DNA of 64,000 nucleotides, taken from the NCBI RefSeq assembly GCF_001591465.1, contig NZ_BCUY01000003.1, positions 48,230 to 112,229 of the forward strand, in the 5' to 3' direction. The translations under genes were made by a program, and so were the position numbers. A model generated the notes under the pieces. It made no database searches. It saw only the letters and a list, made by a program, of their open reading frames with translations, and was not told the origin of the DNA. Position 1 is the first letter of the stretch; each line of letters begins with the position of its first letter. Shown here piece by piece: positions 57,511-64,000 of this stretch. This DNA is from Cytobacillus firmus NBRC 15306 (lineage in GTDB: Bacteria > Bacillota > Bacilli > Bacillales > Cytobacillaceae).

Positions 57511-58386
57511 TCAGTAAGGGAACTCCTCTAAGATTTCTTCAGCTGATTTTACCAGTTTGGCGCCTTGCTGAATTAATTCATTCGTTCCGCCTGAGTATGG
57601 GCTAAAAATATTCCCTGGTACTGCAAACACTTCTCTTCCTTCTTGCACTGCATAATTAGCTGTTATAAGAGAGCCGCTTTTGCTTTTCGCCTGGATAATC
57701 AGTGTCCCTCGGCTAATGCCGCTTATGATTCGGTTTCTCATTGGAAACTGCCATCTTGAGGGCCTTGTATCAGGCGGATATTCAGATATAACCAGATGAT
57801 TTTTCATCATTTCATATGCAAGCTTCTGGTTTGCCTGTGGATAAATATGAAACAGGCCCCCGGCTATGACACCGATTGTTTTTCCTTTATTTTTTATTGC
57901 TTCCTTATGCGCAATGGCATCGATGCCGGCAGCCAGACCGCTTACAATAATAACCCCCTGTTCAATAAGCTTGGGAAAAATGGACTGAATGGCTTTTTCT
58001 CCATACTCTGTTGCCTGTCTGGAACCAACAACAGCCAGATGAACCCCGCTATTCAAAAGACTGGTATCACCTCGGGCATACAAAACCCAAGGCGGCTGGT
58101 ATGTTTCTTTTAATAGAATTGGATATTCCTCGTCAAAAATTGTAATGGTTTTAATGCCATTTGGTGAGTATTGGCGAATTTGTTCCTGGATTCGATCAGA
58201 ATGCAGATCCTGGAGTGCATTGGAAAGGGATTCCTGAGTGGTGATAACCTGGGGAATTATTCGGCGGGGCGCATCATTATACAAAAATTTTAATTCGGGA
58301 TCTTTCTTTAGAATGTAATAAATCATCTTCCAGCTCATTCCTCTGCAGTGATGGAGATGGGTGAGCTTCATATTAAATTCATTCAT
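57511..58386 (-). CDS. dprA: DNA processing protein DprA
   Basis: DprA loads RecA on incoming single strands during natural transformation. The Rossmann-like domain shows VGSRQATEYGEKAI, VSGLAAGIDAIAHKEAI, VIAGGLFHIYPQANQ and the SEYPPDTRPSRWQFPMRNRIISG signature. The N-terminal region is short. The ATG at 58386 has GGAGG 5 nt upstream, giving 291 residues (B. subtilis about 297); a longer reading to 58467 would overlap the sucD terminator. Its presence does not by itself show competence. Confidence 0.95.
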   Translation of the reverse strand: MNEFNMKLTHLHHCRGMSWKMIYYILKKDPELKFLYNDAPRRIIPQVITTQESLSNALQDLHSDRIQEQIRQYSPNGIKTITIFDEEYPILLKETYQPPWVLYARGDTSLLNSGVHLAVVGSRQATEYGEKAIQSIFPKLIEQGVIIVSGLAAGIDAIAHKEAIKNKGKTIGVIAGGLFHIYPQANQKLAYEMMKNHLVISEYPPDTRPSRWQFPMRNRIISGISRGTLIIQAKSKSGSLITANYAVQEGREVFAVPGNIFSPYSGGTNELIQQGAKLVKSAEEILEEFPY

Positions 58387-58457
58387 GGGAGCCTCCTGAA
58401 ATGTTTTTGAAAAGACGGGGTATGTGCGGAGAAAACCGGATTTAGCAATGCAGAAAT

Positions 58458-58478
58458 AGTCCCTCAAAAAGAGGGACT
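58458..58478 (-). terminator. sucD terminator
   Basis: A perfect 8-bp stem AGTCCCTC/GAGGGACT with a 5-nt loop lies 22 nt after the sucD stop codon, followed on the minus strand by ATTTCTGC, so the U-tract is short. It should end the sucCD transcript. Confidence 0.7.
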
Positions 58479-58500
58479 ACTCTTAAGTTATTTGAAAAGA

Positions 58501-59403
58501 TTAGTGTGTTTTACACTGGTCATAAAGGCCTTTTTCTTTGAGAACCTTAATCAGGGTTTCACCCATTACGGATGGAGTGTCAGCTACCTGAATACCGCAT
58601 TCATTCATTACACGGATTTTTTCATCAGCTGTTCCTTTGCCTCCTGAAATAATTGCGCCGGCATGGCCCATACGCTTTCCTGGAGGTGCAGTACGTCCGC
58701 CGATGAAGCCTACAACAGGCTTAGTCATGTTCTCTTTAACCCATTCTGCAGCTTCTTCTTCAGCAGTTCCGCCGATTTCACCAATCATGATGACAGCATA
58801 AGTTTCCGGATCTTCATTGAATGCTTTTAATACATCAATGAAGTTTGTTCCGTTAACAGGATCTCCGCCGATTCCAACAGCAGTAGATTGGCCAATTCCT
58901 TCCTGTGTCAGCTGGTGTACAGCTTCATAAGTCAATGTTCCGGAACGGGAAACAACTCCAACATGGCCTTTAGTGTGGATGTAACCAGGCATAATGCCGA
59001 TCTTACACTCTTCAGGAGTGATAACACCCGGGCAGTTAGGACCTACAAGGCGGGTCTTCTTGCCTTCCATATAACGTTTAACTTTAACCATATCCAATAC
59101 AGGAATATGCTCAGTAATACAAATTGCAAGATCCAATTCTGCATCTACAGCCTCAAGAATAGCATCAGCAGCAAATGGAGCGGGAACATAGATAACAGAG
59201 GCATTTGCACCTGTCGCCTTAACTGCTTCCTCCACTGTATTGAAGACAGGAACACCCTCTACTTCAGTACCGCCTTTACCCGGAGTTACACCGCCGACAA
59301 TTTGCGTTCCGTATTCAAGCATTTGCTTTGTATGGAAGAGGGCTGTTGAACCAGTAATCCCTTGAACTATAACTTTAGTATCTTTATTAATAAATACGCT
59401 CAC
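58501..59403 (-). CDS. sucD: succinyl-CoA synthetase alpha subunit
   Basis: SucD carries the phosphohistidine of succinyl-CoA synthetase, the TCA step that yields ATP or GTP. The CoA-binding N-terminal part has [35 protein letters not shown]. The phosphorylated His lies in [14 protein letters not shown]. The start is GTG at 59403, with AAAGGAG 7 nt upstream, giving 300 residues. It follows sucC by 134 nt. Confidence 0.96.
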   Translation of the reverse strand: MSVFINKDTKVIVQGITGSTALFHTKQMLEYGTQIVGGVTPGKGGTEVEGVPVFNTVEEAVKATGANASVIYVPAPFAADAILEAVDAELDLAICITEHIPVLDMVKVKRYMEGKKTRLVGPNCPGVITPEECKIGIMPGYIHTKGHVGVVSRSGTLTYEAVHQLTQEGIGQSTAVGIGGDPVNGTNFIDVLKAFNEDPETYAVIMIGEIGGTAEEEAAEWVKENMTKPVVGFIGGRTAPPGKRMGHAGAIISGGKGTADEKIRVMNECGIQVADTPSVMGETLIKVLKEKGLYDQCKTH

Positions 59404-59537
59404 GTTAATTCTCCTTTCTGGTCTAAAGAGTGCCATCCTGCGCTCAAAGGTTATAAGCAGAAAATCTTCAGGTAAAAAACTGACTATCGGATTTCGCTGA
59501 ATGCCTTTAATACTGAACGGCCGCTCATTTTTGATTC

Positions 59538-60698
59538 TTATCCTACTAAAGAAACGATTTTTTGTGCGCCGTCAGCCATGGATTCAGCTGCGATGATATC
59601 GATATCGGATTCAGCAAGAATCTTCTTGCCCATTTCAACATTCGTGCCTTCCAGACGTACAACTAATGGCACATTCAAGCCTACTTGCTTCGCTGCTTCC
59701 ACTACACCAGTGGCGATGATGTCGCACTTCATGATTCCGCCGAAGATATTAACAAAAATACCTTTTACGTTTTTATCAGAAAGGATGATTTTGAAAGCTT
59801 CAGTTACTTTCTCAGCCGTTGCTCCGCCCCCAACATCAAGGAAATTGGCCGGGTCTCCGCCATAATGCTTAACGATATCCATAGTAGCCATCGCTAAACC
59901 TGCCCCGTTAACCATGCAGCCGATGTTTCCATCAAGGGAAATATAGCTCAGGTCATATTTTGATGCTTCGATTTCCTTTGCATCCTCTTCTTCAAGGTCA
60001 CGAAGATCCATGATGTCTTTTTGACGGTAAAGGGCATTTGCATCAAAGTTCAGCTTAGCATCAAGAGCCATAACCTTGCCGTCGCCAGTTACAACTAATG
60101 GATTGATTTCAGCAATAGAGCAATCCTTTTCAATATAAGCTCTGTATAAGCCCATCATGAATTTAACAGCTTGTCCGACAAGCTTTGATGGAATATTGAT
60201 ATTGAAAGCGATTCTGCGGGCCTGGAATGCTGTTAAACCAAGAACAGGATCGATTTCTTCTTTGAAGATTTTCTCTGGCGTTTGTTCAGCCACTTCTTCG
60301 ATTTCTGTGCCGCCTTCTTCCGATGCCATTAAAACAACGCGGGATGTGGCGCGGTCCAGTACGAGACCCACATAATATTCCTTCTTAATGTCACAGCCCT
60401 CTTCGATCAGTAAACGCTTTACTTCCTTGCCTTCCGGGCCTGTTTGATGTGTAACAAGTGTTTTTCCTAAGATTTCACCTGCATATGTACGAACTTCGTC
60501 AAGATTTTTGGCAACCTTTACACCGCCAGCTTTACCGCGTCCTCCGGCGTGGATTTGCGCTTTAACCACACATACCTCAGTGCCAAGCTCCTTTGCAGCT
60601 TCGACAGCTTCTTCTACTGTAAATGCCACTTTTCCGTTCGGAACGGCTACCCCGTATTGTCTGAGGACTTCTTTACCTTGATACTCATGTATATTCAT
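59538..60698 (-). CDS. sucC: succinyl-CoA synthetase beta subunit
   Basis: SucC is the ATP-grasp subunit that binds nucleotide and succinate. [22 protein letters not shown] is the family N-terminus; [16 protein letters not shown] forms part of the nucleotide site; [25 protein letters not shown] and [14 protein letters not shown] are conserved. The 386-residue length is exact. Its promoter should lie in the 304-nt region upstream, but no clear pair of boxes was found. Confidence 0.97.
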   Translation of the reverse strand: MNIHEYQGKEVLRQYGVAVPNGKVAFTVEEAVEAAKELGTEVCVVKAQIHAGGRGKAGGVKVAKNLDEVRTYAGEILGKTLVTHQTGPEGKEVKRLLIEEGCDIKKEYYVGLVLDRATSRVVLMASEEGGTEIEEVAEQTPEKIFKEEIDPVLGLTAFQARRIAFNINIPSKLVGQAVKFMMGLYRAYIEKDCSIAEINPLVVTGDGKVMALDAKLNFDANALYRQKDIMDLRDLEEEDAKEIEASKYDLSYISLDGNIGCMVNGAGLAMATMDIVKHYGGDPANFLDVGGGATAEKVTEAFKIILSDKNVKGIFVNIFGGIMKCDIIATGVVEAAKQVGLNVPLVVRLEGTNVEMGKKILAESDIDIIAAESMADGAQKIVSLVG

Positions 60699-61002
60699 TT
60701 CCCATCCTCCTATCTAACTCTTCAAAAATATAGACTGCGCTTTCATTTTATTAAATGACACAACCCTTGTCTACCATTTACTCTAAAATATTATATTTCT
60801 TTAAAAATTATAAATATTAGATAGTATACAAACCCTGTTATTATAGAGGATTTGAACCTGATTTTATTGAAAAATATTTTATTAAAATAAAGAAAAAACT
60901 GCCTTTCGACAGCTTTCAATTCTATTTTATTTAAGTATAATCCCGCTAATTGCATCTCGAAATGTTTCCTGTGAGAGAAACATATTGGTTTACCAGAATA
61001 GA
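60699..61002. other. ylqH-sucC intergenic region
   Basis: A 304-nt AT-rich gap. It carries the ylqH terminator at 60893-60916 and, closer to sucC, the promoter region. TATAAT occurs on the minus strand at 60840-60845 but lacks a matching -35. No open reading frame was recognised. Confidence 0.45.
60893..60916 (-). terminator. ylqH intrinsic terminator
   Basis: On the minus strand AAAGCTGTC and GGCAGTTTT form a 9-bp stem (two G-U pairs) closed by a GAAA tetraloop and continued by TTTTTTC. It lies 86 nt after the ylqH stop codon and separates the rnhB-ylqG-ylqH unit from sucCD. Confidence 0.75.
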
Positions 61003-61299
61003 TTATTTACTATTTTCCCTCTTTCCAGCTTCCTGATCAGCCCTGTAGATGAAAGCAAATACCTCAGCAACAGCCTGGTAAAGCTCTTCTGGAATTCCTT
61101 CATTGATATTAAGCTTGCCAAGAAGCTCAACAAGGGCAGGATCCTCCTGAACCGGAATACCATGTTCCTTAGCCTTTGCAAGGATATTTTCAGCTGTCAG
61201 GCCCTTCCCCTTTGCAGATATCTTTGGTGCCCCATGACTCTCTGGGTCGTATGTTAATGCTACCGCTTCTTTCCTTTGTGCAACACGCTTTTTTTTCAT
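61003..61299 (-). CDS. ylqH: FlhB C-terminal-domain-like protein YlqH
   Basis: A 98-residue protein similar to the cytoplasmic domain of FlhB/YscU export proteins. It aligns by eye with FlhB from VALTYD...AKGKGLTAENILAKAKEHGIPVQEDPALVELLGKLNINEGIPEELYQAVAEVFAFIYR. It has no membrane segments. The self-cleavage motif NPTH is absent; the corresponding place reads RKEAVALTYD. It overlaps ylqG, a FliK-like protein, by 4 nt. Such stand-alone FlhB-like proteins can partly substitute for FlhB's domain in some species, but the role here is not known. Confidence 0.88.
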   Translation of the reverse strand: MKKKRVAQRKEAVALTYDPESHGAPKISAKGKGLTAENILAKAKEHGIPVQEDPALVELLGKLNINEGIPEELYQAVAEVFAFIYRADQEAGKRENSK

Positions 61300-63152
61300 A
61301 TTCTTATATCTACTCCGCTGAATTGATTTGCCTGTACAATCGATGTCATTGTTTCTCTTGCTAAAAGTGAATCTCCTGCAGGCTCCGGCTTCTGAAAGGA
61401 AACCGAGGACAGCTTATAGTTTAATTTTAATAAATTTGCTTTTAGTTCAGCTGCAAATGGAGCTGTTAAATTCTTTATTTCGCTGTGCTCATTAATAACT
61501 GAAATGTTGATGATTCTGTTTTGGACCTGCAGGTCGATAATCGTTTCATTCAGATGCTCCAGATCCAAATAAAAGATAACCCGGCAATGGCTCGGATCAA
61601 TGTTTCCGCCTTCTGTTCTCCTCCCGCTCCATTGCATTGTCAAATCGGAGATCTTTCCCCATAAAGAAACCGGCAGCTGAAAGATGTAGTGCTGCAATGG
61701 TCCGGATTCCTGCGAGAGAGCCTGAAAGCCGGTTATTTTATGCAGAAGCCGTTCCGCTGCATCTTTAGCTGCATGTGCAGGTTCTTCGGTTAAGAAGCCC
61801 ATCAGGAGCGGTTTGAGGGTGTCCAGATTTTTGGCGGCTTCATCATCATACTGTTTTAATAACTTTAGAACGTCATGTTCATGAGAAAACCCCAATGTTG
61901 TGATTATTCTCTTTAACTCACTATGTATATTACGCTGGTCATATGGGAAATAAGATGCTGGACGCATGCTATTTTTCAGTTCTTCCAGCATTGTGCTTTC
62001 CTGAGGGTTGAGAGCAGCTGCCGCGGATGGTTTTTCACCGCCCAATAATCTCCCCGCCTGAACAGCAGCCTGCCTGAACTTGTCTCTATCTAATAAATGT
62101 TCTAAATCATCATTTAATGTAAGAGATAGAACCGATTTGAAAAGGGTGGTAAGTAAATTTTTTTCTGCAGGAAAAGATATTCTGCCATTTCGAAATTCAT
62201 TGAGTAAGGTTTGTAGAGCTTGAGCTTGTCCGCTGCTTTCAGACCTTTGTGCAATAACCCCATTGAGTTTGGCCAAATTCAATATAAATTCCTGCCTGTT
62301 CCCTGTTTCGCTTATTTTTAGAAGTTCAGTCAGTGACTGAATAATCGGTTTATTTTGCTCGCCGCCCTCAATAAGCTGTTTTATGGCAGCACCATCTGCA
62401 ACTTCCCCCGGAAACATCCCCACTGCTTTCAGGAGCTGGAAAGCTGTACGGGAACTTGCCTGATCTTTTGCATTCAGCCACCCTGAAAACAGTCTGACTA
62501 CTGCCTGCTGGCCCAGTTTGTCCCTTGAAGTCTTTGTCAGATTCCCCAGCAGGGAGTATATTTGCTGCCCTTTGGATGATAAATCGGCTCCCTTTAACTC
62601 ATCCTGCAATTCTCCCATAAGCGAAGAAAGAGAGTCCCCGTTTATTACTGAGGATAGCGCTGAATAAACATCCTTCGTAAAGGGCAGCTGCCTTATTATC
62701 AGCTCTTTTACTGTCCTCAGGCCATCCGCAGCAGATTTGCTTTCATAGATCCATTCCGATGCCATTCTTAAAGTTTCACCTGTTATCGGAAGCTGCTCCT
62801 TAAGAAAATATTGAATGAGCATTTTATTTTCCCGGGACAGCTGCATTCCCAGCTGAATTAAAAGGCTCTCAGCCGGAGCTCCTTTACTTTGTCCTTTTAC
62901 AGATTCCATTACTCTTAATCGCAGCAGTCCTTCACCCGGCTCGACTCTGAACCAATATCTATTGTCCGCTGACAAAGGGGTTTCTAGCTGCGCAATCACT
63001 TTATGTGAACCGATCTGCACCTCTGCCGTCTGATTCGGAAATAGCTTTGCCACTTTTCCGCTGACAATTTGCCCTGGCCTGAATGCAGCCGTATTTCCTG
63101 CATTGCTCTGGTCATGCCTTATGATTTTTTGAATTATATCAGACGGCTTCAT
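61296..63152 (-). CDS. ylqG: FliK-like protein YlqG
   Basis: A 618-residue cytoplasmic-looking protein. The N-terminus (about 25-90, FRPGQIVSGKVAKLFPNQTAEVQIGSHKVIAQLE...YWFRVEP) resembles a small beta domain. The middle is helical and variable. The C-terminal part (about 490-600, PLQHYIFQLPVSLWGKISDLTMQW and YLDLEHLNETIIDLQVQNRIINISV) resembles the FliK Flg_hook domain. It shares a 4-nt overlap with ylqH, pairing a FliK-like and an FlhB-like protein away from the main operon. Function unknown; a secretion-related role is inference. Confidence 0.82.
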   Translation of the reverse strand: MKPSDIIQKIIRHDQSNAGNTAAFRPGQIVSGKVAKLFPNQTAEVQIGSHKVIAQLETPLSADNRYWFRVEPGEGLLRLRVMESVKGQSKGAPAESLLIQLGMQLSRENKMLIQYFLKEQLPITGETLRMASEWIYESKSAADGLRTVKELIIRQLPFTKDVYSALSSVINGDSLSSLMGELQDELKGADLSSKGQQIYSLLGNLTKTSRDKLGQQAVVRLFSGWLNAKDQASSRTAFQLLKAVGMFPGEVADGAAIKQLIEGGEQNKPIIQSLTELLKISETGNRQEFILNLAKLNGVIAQRSESSGQAQALQTLLNEFRNGRISFPAEKNLLTTLFKSVLSLTLNDDLEHLLDRDKFRQAAVQAGRLLGGEKPSAAAALNPQESTMLEELKNSMRPASYFPYDQRNIHSELKRIITTLGFSHEHDVLKLLKQYDDEAAKNLDTLKPLLMGFLTEEPAHAAKDAAERLLHKITGFQALSQESGPLQHYIFQLPVSLWGKISDLTMQWSGRRTEGGNIDPSHCRVIFYLDLEHLNETIIDLQVQNRIINISVINEHSEIKNLTAPFAAELKANLLKLNYKLSSVSFQKPEPAGDSLLARETMTSIVQANQFSGVDIRI

Positions 63153-63174
63153 ACCTTCACCTTCTATTCTATTT

Positions 63175-63942
63175 TTAATAAGAATCTTTTATTGGAGCAA
63201 AGCTTTTCCGGTGATAAGGTGTTATTCCATGAAGTGTTATCGCTTCAAGATGCTCCTTAGTCCCATAGCCCATATTTTTCCCAAATCCATACTGGGGAAA
63301 CTCTTCGCCTATTTCAGCCATCATTCTGTCTCTTGTGACTTTGGCTATGATTGAGGCTGCAGCAATCGTTACGCTTTTGCCATCTCCCTTAATGATTGCT
63401 TCCATTGGATAAGGTGTTAAAAGTTTTACGGCATCTACAAGCAGGAAGTCCGGTTTTGGATTCAGGCCTTCAATCGCTGACAGCATTGCCTTTTTTGTCG
63501 CTTCAAAAATATTGATGCGGTCGATTTCCCCGGGTTCAATGATCCCAATGCTGACCGCCTCAGCCTTAGCGTTAATGATTTCAAAATATTCTTTCCTTTT
63601 TCGTTCAGGCACTTTTTTGGAATCATCTAATCCCGGGAGGTAAAAGTCTTCAGGCAAAATGACTGCTGCAGCTACCACCGGGCCTGCAAGCGGTCCTCTG
63701 CCGACTTCATCTATTCCGGCAATAAATTGAAAACCCTGGCTTCTATAATGCCATTCATACCGGGTCATTTCTTTATGCTTCTCATATATTTTCTTTTGGA
63801 GCAGCTGACGGGAATGCCATTTTGCCAAAAGCTGCTGCACGCCTTTTCTGTCATCCTGTTTAATTGAGTGAAGGAAAGGGTCATCCTCTAACTCAATAGT
63901 TTTTATCTTTTCTTCTATTTGGCGAATGGTTAACTTTGCCAT
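63175..63942 (-). CDS. rnhB: ribonuclease HII
   Basis: RnhB cleaves the RNA strand of RNA-DNA hybrids, including single misincorporated ribonucleotides. Catalytic acids are seen in AGIDEVGRGPLAGPVVAAAVIL (Asp-Glu), LLVDAVKLL (Asp) and the later metal-binding region around KVTRDRMM. The first 70 residues form the N-terminal extension typical of Bacillus RNase HII. Length 255 matches. AAAGGAG precedes the ATG. Confidence 0.96.
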   Translation of the reverse strand: MAKLTIRQIEEKIKTIELEDDPFLHSIKQDDRKGVQQLLAKWHSRQLLQKKIYEKHKEMTRYEWHYRSQGFQFIAGIDEVGRGPLAGPVVAAAVILPEDFYLPGLDDSKKVPERKRKEYFEIINAKAEAVSIGIIEPGEIDRINIFEATKKAMLSAIEGLNPKPDFLLVDAVKLLTPYPMEAIIKGDGKSVTIAAASIIAKVTRDRMMAEIGEEFPQYGFGKNMGYGTKEHLEAITLHGITPYHRKSFAPIKDSY

Positions 63943-63955
63943 GTTTTCTCCTTTA

Positions 63956-64000
63956 TCATCTCAGGCTCTTTTTTAATGATTGTTGTTTTGAATCCAGCCC
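63956..64000 (-). CDS. 3' end of an upstream gene, probably rbgA (partial)
   Basis: The last 14 codons plus stop of an open frame run off the right edge, reading GLDSKQQSLKKSLR. The stop is 13 nt before the rnhB start. In B. subtilis rbgA (ylqF), a GTPase for 50S assembly, directly precedes rnhB, so rbgA is likely, but the fragment is too short to prove identity. Confidence 0.45.
   Translation of the reverse strand, partial: GLDSKQQSLKKSLR

Noticed and set aside
60730..60750. TGAAAGCG on the minus strand ahead of sucC as a possible CcpA site
   Set aside because: Only the left half fits the cre consensus; the right half mismatches at most fixed positions.

Overview
The window is a Bacillaceae chromosomal segment (low-GC Firmicute). 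The gene order closely matches the Bacillus subtilis stretch from rnhB through the fla/che operon to rpsO, and product lengths agree (TopA 691, TrmFO 435, SucD 300, CodY 259). Every recognisable gene is on the minus strand, so transcription runs from high to low coordinates. No phage, insertion sequence, CRISPR array, tRNA or rRNA was seen. Intergenic GC-rich hairpin repeats resemble those of Cytobacillus/Mesobacillus-type genomes, but a genus call from this is a guess.

In transcription order, from the right end: the tail of a gene that synteny suggests is rbgA, then rnhB, a FliK-like protein (ylqG) and an FlhB C-domain-like protein (ylqH), closed by a GNRA-loop terminator. Next come sucC-sucD (succinyl-CoA synthetase), dprA, topA with its own promoter, trmFO, xerC, hslV-hslU and codY, which has its own terminator. 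A 428-bp control region follows, then the large fla/che operon from 49143 to about 20502: flgB, flgC, fliE, fliF, fliG, fliH, fliI, fliJ, ylxF, fliK, flgD, a small conserved flagellar-operon gene, flgE, swrD, fliL, fliM, fliY, cheY, fliO, fliP, fliQ, fliR, flhB, flhA, flhF, flhG, cheB, cheA, cheW, cheC, cheD, sigD, an unnamed 103-residue gene and swrB. Basal body, export apparatus, motor switch, hook, chemotaxis core and the flagellar sigma factor are therefore encoded in one line.

Left of the operon lie rpsB-tsf, pyrH-frr, uppS-cdsA-dxr-rseP, polC, the nusA operon (rimP, nusA, ylxR, ylxQ, infB, ylxP, rbfA), then truB-ribF and rpsO. These serve translation, ribosome maturation, isoprenoid and phospholipid synthesis, and replication.

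Points that depart from a plain core segment: proS is absent from its usual place between rseP and polC. A structured intergenic repeat is present as one full copy and several deleted copies. Terminator-like hairpins sit inside co-directional gene strings (fliE/fliF, rbfA/truB, rpsB/tsf). FlgE carries a calcium-loop-like insert. A 276-bp gap separates cheD from sigD. An unnamed small gene sits between sigD and swrB. No clearly novel biological system was found; these are the best leads.
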